Notes: generated by a model not told the origin, from the sequence alone. Counted from the stretch's first letter, positions 16,475 through 24,660 are shown. The stretch is 64,000 nucleotides of DNA from Pararobbsia alpina_A (GCF_965118125.1 NZ_OZ221288.1:2294001-2358000); one strand, 5' to 3'. Translations and numbers: made by a program.

Positions 16475-16636
16475 ACCCCGAAGCCGAAGCTGAAGCCGAA
16501 GCACGGGCTAGGCGTTAAGCGCGGCGGCACTCGCTCAGGCAGGACACGCGAGCACCCGTTGAACATCGCAGGCATTCCCCTCGATGGCGTGAACAGTGTT
16601 TTTCACACCGCTGCGCAAGCTACGCCAGAAAATGGG

Positions 16637-16670
16637 TTGACTCACATTTAGATGATACATATCATCTAAA
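16637..16670 (+). promoter_or_regulatory. TetR operator palindrome over a consensus promoter
   Basis: Perfect 10-bp arms TTTAGATGAT (16647-16656) and ATCATCTAAA (16661-16670) flank ACAT. TTGACT (16637-16642) and TATCAT (16660-16665) with a 17-bp spacer form a near-consensus sigma-70 promoter, so the palindrome occupies the spacer and -10. It lies 27 bases before the tetR start; autorepression is inferred. Confidence 0.8.
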
Positions 16671-16697
16671 TCATGATGTCGCTCAGGAGCACAGGTG

Positions 16698-17270
16698 ATG
16701 AGGAAGTCGAAACTCGAAACGGCAGAGACACGCCGCCGCATCGTCGAGGTTGCCGCTCGCCGGTTTCGGAGTCAGGGCATCCATGCAACAGGGTTGTCCG
16801 ATCTGATGTCAGAGGCGGGGCTCACACACGGCGGGTTTTACCGCCACTTCGAATCAAAGGATCAGCTTGTCGCAGAAGCATGCGGGGTCGGATTCGAGTC
16901 GGTTATCGAGGCCTTCGAAGACGCGGCAAGCAAGGCCGCCGAGGGGGAGGCATTCAAGTCGATTGTGGGGAGCTACGTCTCGACTTCGCACCGCGACAGC
17001 ACGACGGGCGGATGTCCGATTGCGGGCATGGGTAGCGAACTGGCACACGGCGATGAGGCAACGCGCGCAGCGGCGGCCAAAGGATTCAACGACATGGTGG
17101 ACGTACTTGCCAAGCGGATCCGGCGGAGAAACGCTGATGCATCACACAGCGACGCCGTGTTCGCCATGGCGGCGATGATCGGTGCAGTGACGCTGTCACG
17201 CATCATCGCCGACCCGGAAGCGTCTGCGTCGGTCTTGCAAACGGTGAAGCAGCATCTCGGTGCTGATTGA
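16698..17270 (+). CDS. TetR-family regulator (AcrR/NemR-like)
   Basis: 190 residues. The ATG at 16698 has AGGAG (16685-16689) 8 bases upstream; the GTG immediately before it is less well placed. The helix-turn-helix spans about residues 10-55: RRRIVEVAARRFRSQGIHATGLSDLMSEAGLTHGGFYRHFESKDQL. The effector domain contains GCPIAGMGSELAH, a motif shared with the C-terminal TetR_C_16/NemR-like group that often senses electrophiles through cysteine; Cys is present in GGCPI. A palindrome covering its own promoter suggests autoregulation. The NmrA-family gene downstream, 163 bases away across a terminator, is a plausible target. Confidence 0.85.
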   Translation: MRKSKLETAETRRRIVEVAARRFRSQGIHATGLSDLMSEAGLTHGGFYRHFESKDQLVAEACGVGFESVIEAFEDAASKAAEGEAFKSIVGSYVSTSHRDSTTGGCPIAGMGSELAHGDEATRAAAAKGFNDMVDVLAKRIRRRNADASHSDAVFAMAAMIGAVTLSRIIADPEASASVLQTVKQHLGAD

Positions 17271-17276
17271 GTCAGG

Positions 17277-17308
17277 GCCGCGGGTTGGGCATGCCGTGGC
17301 TTTTTTTT
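17277..17308 (+). terminator. Rho-independent terminator after tetR
   Basis: GCCGCGG (17277-17283) pairs with CCGTGGC (17294-17300), with one G-U, and is followed directly by eight T residues (17301-17308). It should end the tetR transcript and separates it from the NmrA-family gene. Confidence 0.8.
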
Positions 17309-17318
17309 AGATCTACAT

Positions 17319-17330
17319 GTGCATATGCAC
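17319..17330. promoter_or_regulatory. 12-bp palindrome upstream of NmrA-family gene
   Basis: GTGCATATGCAC is a perfect 12-bp palindrome about 104 bases before the NmrA-family start, between the tetR terminator and that gene. It is unlike the tetR operator at 16647-16670, so a different regulator may bind, or it may be chance. Confidence 0.4.
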
Positions 17331-17433
17331 GATTTGAGTATGGCATCACACGCTGTGGCTGTGACTCGCCATCGTCGGTATCAGCAATCCCCGCACTCAG
17401 GACGAGTGCACCTAACCTTAAACGGAGTTTGAA

Positions 17434-18315
17434 ATGAAACAACGCAAGTATCTGGTCACGGCAGCCACCGGCAAGACGGGCGTCTATACGGTCCAATATC
17501 TTCTTGACTCGGGTCACGCGGTTCGCGCCCTCGTTCACAGCGAAGACGAACGCGCGGAATCGTTGCGCAAGCTGGGTGCCGAGGTGATCGTGGGCGATCT
17601 TCTCGAACATGACGACGCCATCCGCGCCACGCAAGGTGTCGACGGCGCATACCTGTGCTATCCGGTTCGCCCGGGATTCATCCAGGCAACCGCGTATTTC
17701 GCGGATGCGGCGCGCCGCGCGAATCTCTCGGTCGTCGTCAATATGTCGCAAATCTCGGCACGCGAGGACGCGAAGAGTCACGCCGCGCGCGACCATTGGA
17801 TCGCCGAGCGCGTGCTGGACTGGTCGGGTGTCCCGACTGTTCACATCCGTCCCACTTTCTTTTCCGAATGGTTCGTGTTCCCTTGGGTTCGGGACTCGAT
17901 CGTCAAGGAAGGGAAGATCACGCTGCCTTACGGTCAAGGACGTCATGCACCCATCTCCGCAGAAGACCAGGCACGCGTGATCGCGGCGCTGCTCACTGAC
18001 CCGGCAAAGCATATCGGCAAGACCTATCCGTTGTTCGGGCCGGTTCAACTGAATCACGACGAAATCGCAGAAAAGATGAGCACGCTGCTCGGCCGCAAGA
18101 TCGTCTACAGCCCTTCATCGCTGAAGGAGTATCGCGAACGGCTCGAGTCGTATCGTCTGCCTGAATTCATGATTCAACACTTTGAGGAGGTGGCCGTGGA
18201 CTATCAGAACGGCATCTTCTCAGGCGAGAACAATGTCATCGCCGAAATCACCGGCAAGGCGCCACAGACCGTAGAAGCGTTCATTGAAGCCAACCGCTCG
18301 GCATTTGTTGCGTAA
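17434..18315 (+). CDS. NmrA-family NAD(P)-binding oxidoreductase or sensor
   Basis: 293 residues. The N-terminal Rossmann motif is LVTAATGKTGVYTVQYLL (a GxxGxxG variant, residues 7-24), followed by an acidic/basic switch at HSEDER and VDGAYLCYPV. This is the atypical short-chain reductase NmrA/QOR2/HSCARG type. Members either reduce quinones with NADPH or act as redox sensors. The start has ACGGAG about 8 bases upstream. The tetR gene on the same strand is its likely regulator. The substrate is not deducible; the lack of an obvious YxxxK catalytic pair fits the atypical class. Confidence 0.8.
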   Translation: MKQRKYLVTAATGKTGVYTVQYLLDSGHAVRALVHSEDERAESLRKLGAEVIVGDLLEHDDAIRATQGVDGAYLCYPVRPGFIQATAYFADAARRANLSVVVNMSQISAREDAKSHAARDHWIAERVLDWSGVPTVHIRPTFFSEWFVFPWVRDSIVKEGKITLPYGQGRHAPISAEDQARVIAALLTDPAKHIGKTYPLFGPVQLNHDEIAEKMSTLLGRKIVYSPSSLKEYRERLESYRLPEFMIQHFEEVAVDYQNGIFSGENNVIAEITGKAPQTVEAFIEANRSAFVA

Positions 18316-18402
18316 GCGATCGGGCACGCGATCCGAGAACGGATCGCTGCCCAGTCATCTTGCGCGATAGACGACGTTCGTGACGTTGCCGCCCTCGTGT
18401 GC

Positions 18403-18423
18403 AAAAGCCCGGCAATCGCCGGG
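18403..18423 (-). terminator. Second minus-strand terminator beyond DUF4148 copy 2
   Basis: On the minus strand CCCGGC-GATT-GCCGGG is followed by CTTTT (plus-strand 18423 to 18403). It lies about 110 bases beyond the main terminator of DUF4148 copy 2 and shares its AAAAGCCCGGC arm, so it may be a fragment of a further copy. Confidence 0.65.
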
Positions 18424-18529
18424 TAGGTCCACGTACCGAACTTGCCAGCGATTGAGTCACCGATTGAGCAGCAGCGAGTGAATCGACGGTGAGTCAGCAT
18501 TCGGGCCAGTAGCCTGGCGCCAATTGCGC

Positions 18530-18565
18530 AAAAGCCCGGCCATCGCAAGGATGGGCCGGGCTTTT
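18530..18565 (-). terminator. Rho-independent terminator of DUF4148 copy 2
   Basis: AAAAGCCCGGC (18530-18540) pairs with GCCGGGCTTTT (18555-18565), the same stem as at 15888-15923. It can act for the minus-strand DUF4148 gene and for the plus-strand NmrA-family gene. Confidence 0.85.
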
Positions 18566-18634
18566 GCGCAGGCGCTTGGCTTTTAGCGAGCGCCCGACGA
18601 CATTGCGTGACGAAGTCGAAGTCGCGCTCTTCAA

Positions 18635-18913
18635 TCAGCCTTGATTGCCGTGGCTCGACGTGCCTGCGACCCAACGTTGCGGTTCGCTCGACTTGCCGAA
18701 TTGCACTTGATACATCGCCTTGTTCTGCGCGACTTCGTCGGCGGTAGGCGGGTATTGCGTATCCGAGGTCGGGATCACGCCGGCGCGTTGAGCGCTCACG
18801 AGTTCAGCGCGGACTTGTTCGCGGGTCAGGCCCGAGGTCGATTGAGCGAAAGCGGAGCCGGCGACAGCGGAAAGAGCGACGGCGGCGAAAGCGGCGATAG
18901 CGATCTTCTTCAT
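18635..18913 (-). CDS. DUF4148 secreted protein, copy 2
   Basis: 92 residues, the same length as the copy at 15998-16276. The signal peptide is MKKIAIAAFAAVALSAVAGSAFAQ; the mature part differs mainly at AELVSAQRAG and the C-terminal GTSSHGNQG. The ribosome site CAGGAGT and the leader are essentially identical to copy 1. Differences are conservative, suggesting that both genes are functional and that the cassette was duplicated or is being homogenised by gene conversion. Function unknown; periplasmic location is predicted. Confidence 0.9.
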   Translation of the reverse strand: MKKIAIAAFAAVALSAVAGSAFAQSTSGLTREQVRAELVSAQRAGVIPTSDTQYPPTADEVAQNKAMYQVQFGKSSEPQRWVAGTSSHGNQG

Positions 18914-19122
18914 GATGTGGCACTCCTGAGCAAAGTTGGATGAAGGTCCGTCACGTGGGTTTTGCTTCGTTCACCGTTGTGTCTGACCATGGGATGCATG
19001 ATGCGACCCGGGCTCCAACTGTCTGCTGACATGACTATGACAAAAACGTCATCGACGGGCATGTTTGGCGGTTGGCCCAACCCGACGTATGAACCGGCAA
19101 AAACCGCGACCACCGGCTCCGC

Positions 19123-19158
19123 CAGCACCAGCACCAGCACCAGCACCAGCACCAGCAC
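19123..19158. repeat. Hexanucleotide tract, six CAGCAC units
   Basis: Six perfect CAGCAC copies (19123-19158) followed by CAGCAA. It lies about 70 bases beyond the conserved leader of DUF4148 copy 2, in the position where copy 1 carries ACGCAC repeats. The same unit recurs nine times at 43457-43510. Confidence 0.9.
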
Positions 19159-19206
19159 CAGCAACACTAACTACCCATCACTGAACATCACCCATCACCA
19201 ATGCAA

Positions 19207-19243
19207 AAGGGCTGAGTTCCGTGCAACACAGAACTCAGCCCTT
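19207..19243 (-). terminator. Terminator of the xylR-galM transcript
   Basis: AAGGGCTGAGTTC (19207-19219) pairs perfectly over 13 bp with GAACTCAGCCCTT (19231-19243). On the minus strand the stem runs into TTTT. It lies about 50 bases after the galM stop. Confidence 0.8.
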
Positions 19244-19293
19244 CGTGACCACCTGATAATGCGAGACCCGCGACGCGACGCGCGCGTCGTAAC

Positions 19294-20349
19294 TTAACCC
19301 TCGCTACGCAACCCCACGCGATATTGCGTCGTTTGCCGATATGTCTGGCCCGGACGAATAATCGCAGGCGCCGGATTCGCGCTATTGACCTCGTTCGGAT
19401 ACCCGCCCGTTTCGAGGCAGAACGCCGCATGCTTGCGATACGTCACGCCGTCCTTGCCGCGCACACCTTCAAGGTGATTACCGGAGTAGAACTGCATGCC
19501 GCGTTCGGTCGTTACTACGTCCATCTCGCGGCCGCTTGCCGGGTCATAAACGTTTGCGACGTGACGCAACGTACCGACGTCTCCGGACAGCATGTAGCAA
19601 TGATCGAAGCCGCCGGCCCGCGCCAATTGCGTATGGGGCCAGTCAAGCCGCGCGCCGATCGGTGCCGATGTCCGGAAGTCGAATGCGCTGCCCGTCACTT
19701 CGGCGACACCCGTCGGTATCAGTTCGTCATCGACTTCGAGGAAGTGATCCGCTGCGATCGACAACATGTGTCCGCGAATATCGAGGTCGCGGCCGCTTAG
19801 GTTGAAGTACGCATGGTTGGTCAGATTCAGCGGTGTCGGCGCATCGGCCACACCGGTGTAATCGATCGTGAGCGTGCCGTCGTCGTCAAGCTGGTACAGC
19901 ACTTCAACTTCGACCGCACCCGGAAAGCCTGCATCGCCTTCGGGCGACTCATATCGCAGCCGCAATCCGCCGTTGTCGGGCTCGACTTCCCAGAGGCCAC
20001 GATCAAAACCGGTCGTGCCGCCGTGAAGCAGGTTATTGCCTTCATTGCGATCGAGCGTGTATTCGATGCCGTCGAGCTTGAAGCGGGCACCGCCGATGCG
20101 GTTTGCCCAGCGGCCGATCAGCGCGCCCATGAACGCACGGATGTTCCAGTAGTCCGAAGGCGTGTCGTGGCCGAGCAGGATGTCGTCAAGCCGTCCCGAT
20201 CGATCCGGCGTGTGCCAGCTCAGCAACGCGCCGCCGAAATCGGACACGGTGATCTTCATGTCCTGCGCGTTACGCAGGGTGAAGCGGCGTACCGTATCGC
20301 CGGACGGCAGGGCGCCCCAGACTTCGGAAGCAATGGTGTTCGTGCGCAT
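19294..20349 (-). CDS. galM: Aldose 1-epimerase (mutarotase)
   Basis: 351 residues. Family signature NLTNHAYFNLSG carries the catalytic His at about residue 180, and CLETGGYPN carries the catalytic Glu near 311; NEGNNLLHGG holds the other conserved His. It interconverts alpha and beta anomers of aldoses such as D-xylose and D-glucose in the cytoplasm. The ATG at 20349 was preferred to a TTG six bases earlier, because a GAG sits just upstream. It begins 18 bases after xylR in the same direction, so it is co-transcribed with the xylose regulator and probably speeds supply of the right xylose anomer. Confidence 0.9.
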   Translation of the reverse strand: MRTNTIASEVWGALPSGDTVRRFTLRNAQDMKITVSDFGGALLSWHTPDRSGRLDDILLGHDTPSDYWNIRAFMGALIGRWANRIGGARFKLDGIEYTLDRNEGNNLLHGGTTGFDRGLWEVEPDNGGLRLRYESPEGDAGFPGAVEVEVLYQLDDDGTLTIDYTGVADAPTPLNLTNHAYFNLSGRDLDIRGHMLSIAADHFLEVDDELIPTGVAEVTGSAFDFRTSAPIGARLDWPHTQLARAGGFDHCYMLSGDVGTLRHVANVYDPASGREMDVVTTERGMQFYSGNHLEGVRGKDGVTYRKHAAFCLETGGYPNEVNSANPAPAIIRPGQTYRQTTQYRVGLRSEG

Positions 20350-20367
20350 GCTCAAATAGTGGATAAA

Positions 20368-21672
20368 TCACGCCCGGGATTGGGCTGTCTTGACCAAGTC
20401 CGCAAGTGTAGACGCAGCTTGCGATGAACGGTGCACCGTCGCACCGTGTGTGTTGCCTTGTGTGTTGTCTTCCGGCACTTCGCCGCTGTCCGCCTGGGCG
20501 CGCAGGCGCTCCTGGAATTCCTTCGGCGTGCAGTCAAGCTCGCGCCGGAACACCGCATACATGTACTGCACCGAAGTGAAACCGCAACGGATCGCGACTT
20601 CAGCATTCGAGACTTCGTTCTTCGCAAGCAATGCCTGTGCGTGCTCGAGCTTGTGACGCAGGATCTCCTGGTGCACCGTGCGCCCAAGCTCGCGCCGGAA
20701 GTGCTCTTCGAGCGATGACCGCGAGACGCCCACGTAGTCGGCGACCTGCTCGGTCTTGATGCCCTGACAAGCGTACTGCCGAATAAAATGTCGCGCACGC
20801 ATGACGTACGGGCTCGCGAGCGGCTGGTGGTCGGTCGATTCGAGCACGTTGATGCCGACCGGCGGCACGCGAATGACGGTGCCGGGGAAGCGCGCACCCA
20901 GCAGCATGCGATGCAGCAAGTGGGCCGCGGTGCGACCCATTTCTTCGGCGCCCTGGATCACCGACGTAATCGGAATGCGCGTGAGCGTGCGCGTCAGCGG
21001 ATCGTTGTCGACGCCGACAATCGCCACCTGCTCGGGCACAGGGATATTGGCCTGCATGCAGGCCTGGAGCAATTGACGCGCGCGCGCATCGGTCACGGCA
21101 ATCACGCCGACGGGCTTGGGCAGGCTCGCAAGCCACGCCTGCAGGCGCTCGATCGCTTCGTGCCAGCCCAAGGCCGATGTCGACAGGCCGCGATAGATTT
21201 CGCCTTCGAGTCCGTCGGCGGCGAGCAGCTTGCGGAACGCGTGTTCACGCTCCTGCGCCCAGCGATTGTTCGGGTTCTCCGGCAGGCTGTACATCGCGAA
21301 GCGCGGCAGGCCCGCACCGATCAGATGGTCGTAGGCGAGCTGGACGACCTTGGCATTGTCCGTCGCGATATACGGTACTTTCTCGGGATAGAAGGTGGTG
21401 TCCTCATAGGACGAACCGACCGCCACCACGGGTAAATCGCAATTCGATAACGTTTCCGCCACGGCGGGATCGTCAAAATCGGCAATGATGCCGTCGCCGT
21501 CCCAGTGTTCGATGCCATTGAGGCGCGCCCGGAAATCTTCCTCGAGGAAGAGGTCCCAGGCTACGCGTGTCGACAACAGGTAATTACCAATACCTGTGAT
21601 GATCTCGCGGTCATAAATCTTGTTCGCGTTGAAGAGCAATGCGATACGGTGTGTCGTTTGCGCTTTCTTCAT
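20368..21672 (-). CDS. xylR: Xylose operon regulator XylR (AraC/XylS type)
   Basis: 434 residues, longer than the E. coli protein (392) through a C-terminal tail. Residues about 8-285 form a LacI-like periplasmic-binding fold: IALLFNANKIYDREIITGIGNYL, then GVIAVTDARARQLLQAC and VAIVGVDNDPL. Residues about 300-395 contain two AraC helix-turn-helix motifs, with QVADYVGVSRSSLEEHFRRELGR and AIRCGFTSVQYMYAVFRRELDCTPKEF. XylR binds D-xylose and activates xylose genes. It is divergent from xylB across about 240 bp. The Gln/Thr/Ser-rich C-terminal 40 residues have no known role. Confidence 0.92.
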   Translation of the reverse strand: MKKAQTTHRIALLFNANKIYDREIITGIGNYLLSTRVAWDLFLEEDFRARLNGIEHWDGDGIIADFDDPAVAETLSNCDLPVVAVGSSYEDTTFYPEKVPYIATDNAKVVQLAYDHLIGAGLPRFAMYSLPENPNNRWAQEREHAFRKLLAADGLEGEIYRGLSTSALGWHEAIERLQAWLASLPKPVGVIAVTDARARQLLQACMQANIPVPEQVAIVGVDNDPLTRTLTRIPITSVIQGAEEMGRTAAHLLHRMLLGARFPGTVIRVPPVGINVLESTDHQPLASPYVMRARHFIRQYACQGIKTEQVADYVGVSRSSLEEHFRRELGRTVHQEILRHKLEHAQALLAKNEVSNAEVAIRCGFTSVQYMYAVFRRELDCTPKEFQERLRAQADSGEVPEDNTQGNTHGATVHRSSQAASTLADLVKTAQSRA

Positions 21673-21802
21673 CGATTATCACGGGAAGCCTCGCGGGACG
21701 GGGCTCGCCGTTGTCTCCATTCAGTGCAGTAAATCAGGGTTTGCCCGAAGGTTTTGCCTGTCTGCCTTTTTAATGAAACCCATTGTAAAAGGTCATGCCC
21801 AA

Positions 21803-21866
21803 TGGCGCGTTGCGAAATGATAAAACGCCACCCGGGATGGCCGATTTCGTAATTGCCCGAATCGGC
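21803..21866. promoter_or_regulatory. Candidate XylR operator region between xylR and xylB
   Basis: Two inverted repeats lie in the divergent region: TGGCGCGTT (21803-21811) against AAAACGCCA (21822-21830), 7 of 9 matched, and GCCGATT (21840-21846) against AATCGGC (21860-21866), perfect. Either could bind XylR, which contacts paired half-sites in known systems. No experimentally known site was recognised. Confidence 0.4.
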
Positions 21867-21913
21867 TCGTTTTGGCAGCATGAACCGCCATTTATCAAGG
21901 GATATTGCGTCAT

Positions 21914-23386
21914 ATGTTTATCGGTATCGATCTGGGCACTTCCGGTATCAAAGCCGTCCTGCTCGACCGCGACGGTCAGGTTCGCGCGACCGGCACTGCA
22001 CCCCTGACTGTACAGCGTCCGCACGACCGGTGGTCGGAACAGTCGCCGCAGGCCTGGTGGGACGCGTTCGCGATCGCGCTCGATGCGACGCTCGCAGCGG
22101 GACGCAACGCAGGGATCGATCCGAAATCGATCGAAGCCATCGGCCTTGCTGGCCAGATGCACGGTGCGACCTTGCTCGATGCGAAGGGCGATGTGCTGCG
22201 TCCGGCAATTCTCTGGAACGACGGCCGTTGCGACCTCGAGTGCACCGAACTCGAAGCCGCCGAACCGAGCCTGCGCGCTGTTACGGGCAACCTCGCGCTG
22301 CCGGGCTTCACGGCGCCGAAGCTCGCCTGGGTCCGCAAGCACGAGCCGGAGGTGTTCGCCCGGATTGCCAAGGTGCTGCTGCCCAAGGATTATCTGCGCT
22401 ACCGCATGACCGGCATCTTCGCGAGCGATATGTCTGACTCGGCCGGCACGTTGTGGCTCGATGTTGCCAAGCGCGAGTGGAGCCCGAAGCTGCTGGCCGC
22501 GTGTGGACTGACGGTCGACCATATGCCCGCGCTGTACGAAGGCAATCAGGCGGCAGGCGTGCTGACGCCGGAAGTCGCGAAGCGCTTCGGCCTCAATGAG
22601 ATTCCTGTCGCGGCCGGTGGCGGCGACAACGCGGCCGGCGCGATCGGCGTCGGTATTGCGAAGGCAGGCCAGGCGATGCTCTCGCTCGGCACGTCGGGTG
22701 TGTATTTCGCGGTGTCGGATGGGTTTGTTTCGAATCCGCTCAAGGCCGTGCACAGTTTCTGCCATGCGCTGCCGAAGACGTGGCATCTGATGTCGGTGAT
22801 GCTCAACGCAGCAGGCTGTGCCGACTTCACGGCGCGCGTTGCGGGATATCCCGATGTCGGTGCGTTATTCGCGGATGTCGAGGCCAATGGCGCAGGCAGC
22901 GGCGCGCCGCCGGTCTGGTTCCTGCCGTATCTGAGTGGTGAACGTACGCCGCACAACAATACGCGCGCCAAGGGCGTGTTCTTCGGTCTGACGCCCGATA
23001 CGCAACGCACGGATCTCGCGATCGCGACGCTCGAAGGCGTGAGCTTCGCGCTGCAGGACGGGATCGATGTGCTTCATGAAGTGCTGCAGCCGAACGAGAT
23101 CGCCGTCATTGGCGGCGGCTCGCGCAGCCAGTACTGGACGCAGATGCTGGCCGATATTTCGGGCATGCCGCTCACGCTGCGCGCCGGTGGCGAAGTCGGT
23201 CCGGCACTGGGCGCCGCACGTCTGGCGCATCTCGCGGTCGATCCGAGCGCGACGCTCGACGCCGTGTGCCCGCAGCCGCCGGTGGTCGCGGTTCGCGAAC
23301 CGGACATGAAGCGTCACGCGTACTACCGCGACGAACGTCGCCCGACGTTCGCAAAGCTCTACGAGGCGCTCAAGCCGGTGTTCTGA
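21914..23386 (+). CDS. xylB: Xylulokinase
   Basis: 490 residues of the FGGY kinase family. The N-terminal phosphate-binding motif is FIGIDLGTSGIKAVLLD; AGQMHGATLLD and the WNDGRC block define the xylulokinase branch; the C-terminal ATP domain has GGGSRSQYWTQMLADI. It phosphorylates D-xylulose to xylulose 5-phosphate for the pentose phosphate pathway. The ATG at 21914 is preferred to a TTG nine bases earlier; AAGGGA precedes it. It is divergent from xylR and is followed 257 bases later by xylFGH. A xylA isomerase gene is not present in the window. Confidence 0.93.
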   Translation: MFIGIDLGTSGIKAVLLDRDGQVRATGTAPLTVQRPHDRWSEQSPQAWWDAFAIALDATLAAGRNAGIDPKSIEAIGLAGQMHGATLLDAKGDVLRPAILWNDGRCDLECTELEAAEPSLRAVTGNLALPGFTAPKLAWVRKHEPEVFARIAKVLLPKDYLRYRMTGIFASDMSDSAGTLWLDVAKREWSPKLLAACGLTVDHMPALYEGNQAAGVLTPEVAKRFGLNEIPVAAGGGDNAAGAIGVGIAKAGQAMLSLGTSGVYFAVSDGFVSNPLKAVHSFCHALPKTWHLMSVMLNAAGCADFTARVAGYPDVGALFADVEANGAGSGAPPVWFLPYLSGERTPHNNTRAKGVFFGLTPDTQRTDLAIATLEGVSFALQDGIDVLHEVLQPNEIAVIGGGSRSQYWTQMLADISGMPLTLRAGGEVGPALGAARLAHLAVDPSATLDAVCPQPPVVAVREPDMKRHAYYRDERRPTFAKLYEALKPVF

Positions 23387-23410
23387 GCCCGGGTTTCACG
23401 CGAAGGAACG

Positions 23411-23459
23411 ACACCGCCGCAAGGCGGTGTCACGTAGCGCGCGCCGCCATGCGCGCTAC
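23411..23459. repeat. Two adjacent hairpins between xylB and xylF
   Basis: ACACCGCC-GCAA-GGCGGTGT (23411-23430) is a perfect 8-bp stem with a GNRA tetraloop. Three bases later GTAGCGCGC (23434-23442) pairs with GCGCGCTAC (23451-23459) around 8 bases. No T tract follows, so they are not simple terminators; they could be mRNA processing or stability elements. AACAAGCA-type short repeats follow at about 23467, 23483 and 23597. Confidence 0.8.
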
Positions 23460-23643
23460 CGGCAGTAACAAGCAAGGAATGCAACAAGCAGGGGAAGCAA
23501 CATGCAGTACCAAGCCGCAACCAAGCCGCGATACCAAGCGGCATCAAGCTGTACGCAGGTGTAGTTGGCAACAGAAAAATGAAGAGCCCGTGCGATAACA
23601 AGCATAAGAGCAGCAATCACCCTTTCCGTCTGGAGTGGAGACA

Positions 23644-24660
23644 ATGAAACTGAACAAACTGCAAAGCCTGGTTTACGGCGCCGTCGTGGCCGGCCTCACG
23701 CTCGCCGCCCCGCTGGCTCACGCAAGCAAGGATCACCCGGAAATCGGCTTCTCGATCGACGACCTGCGCGTCGAACGCTGGTCGCGCGACCGCGACTACT
23801 TCATCGCTGCAGCTGAAAAGCTCGGCGCGAAGGTGTCGGTGCAGTCGGCTGACGCAAGCGAAGAACGCCAGATCTCGCAAATCGAAAACCTGATCTCGCG
23901 CAAGGTCGACGTGATCGTGATCGTGCCGTTCAACTCGAAGGCACTCGGCAACGTGATCAACGAAGCGCACCAGGCTGGCATCAAGGTCGTGTCGTATGAC
24001 CGCCTGATCCTCGATTCGGACGTCGATGCGTACATCACGTTCGACAACGAGAAGGTTGGCGAGATGCAGGCGCAAGGCGTCTACAACGCACAACCGAAGG
24101 GCAACTACTTCCTGCTCGGCGGCGCGCCGACGGACAACAACGCGAAGATCCTGCGCGAAGGCCAGATGAAGATCCTGAAGCCGGCCATCGACAAGGGTGA
24201 CATCAAGGTTGTCGGCCAGCAATGGGTGCCGGAGTGGAGTGCTGCAACGGCCCTGCGCATCATGGAAGACGCGCTGACGGCGAACAACAACAAGATCGAC
24301 GCAGTCGTCGCTTCGAACGACGGCACGGCAGGCGGCGCGATCCAGGCGCTGGCTGCGCAGAAGCTCGCAGGCAAGGTGCCGGTCTCGGGTCAGGATGCCG
24401 ACCTCGCGGCTGTGAAGCGTGTGGTCGCCGGCACGCAGACGATGACGGTCTACAAGCCGCTGAAGCTGATCGCCAGCGAAGCAGCGAAGCTGTCGGTCGA
24501 ACTCGCGAAGGGCGAAACGCCGTCGTACACGACCAAGCTCGACAACGGCAAGAAGCAAGTCGACACGATCCTGCTGAACCCGATCCTGCTGACGAAGCAG
24601 AACGTCGACACGGTCGTCAAGGACGGCTTCTACACGCAAGCCCAGCTGTCGGGTAACTGA
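23644..24660 (+). CDS. xylF: D-xylose ABC transporter, periplasmic binding protein
   Basis: 338 residues. Signal peptide MKLNKLQSLVYGAVVAGLTLAAPLAHA (cleavage after AHA, about residue 27), then a type-I periplasmic-binding fold: IGFSIDDLRVERWSRDRDYF, VIVIVPFNSKALGNVI, DAVVASNDGTAGGAIQAL and VPVSGQDADLAAVKR, which match XylF closely. It captures D-xylose and hands it to XylGH. GGAG motifs lie just before the ATG at 23644. Codon use is strongly biased toward C-ending codons, as expected for a highly expressed binding protein. Confidence 0.95.
   Translation: MKLNKLQSLVYGAVVAGLTLAAPLAHASKDHPEIGFSIDDLRVERWSRDRDYFIAAAEKLGAKVSVQSADASEERQISQIENLISRKVDVIVIVPFNSKALGNVINEAHQAGIKVVSYDRLILDSDVDAYITFDNEKVGEMQAQGVYNAQPKGNYFLLGGAPTDNNAKILREGQMKILKPAIDKGDIKVVGQQWVPEWSAATALRIMEDALTANNNKIDAVVASNDGTAGGAIQALAAQKLAGKVPVSGQDADLAAVKRVVAGTQTMTVYKPLKLIASEAAKLSVELAKGETPSYTTKLDNGKKQVDTILLNPILLTKQNVDTVVKDGFYTQAQLSGN

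Larger units (their letters stand above)
18488..19051. repeat. Duplicated DUF4148 cassette, copy 2
   Basis: Same orientation and organisation as 15845-16411: terminator, DUF4148 gene and about 138 bp of leader. The similarity begins near GAGTCAGC and ends at ACGTCAT, after which the two loci share no sequence except that each carries a hexanucleotide repeat within about 75 bases. Confidence 0.85.

Noticed and set aside
16303..16518. Plus-strand frame across the DUF4148 leader ending in His-Ala and Glu-Ala repeats
   Set aside because: Only the part inside the duplicated leader is shared with copy 2; after the break the peptides differ completely (His-Ala versus Ser-Thr), as expected for non-coding repeats.
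18910..19167. Minus-strand frame with a Leu-Val repeat over the CAGCAC tract
   Set aside because: Composition comes from the hexanucleotide repeat; no ribosome site and it overlaps the DUF4148 leader.
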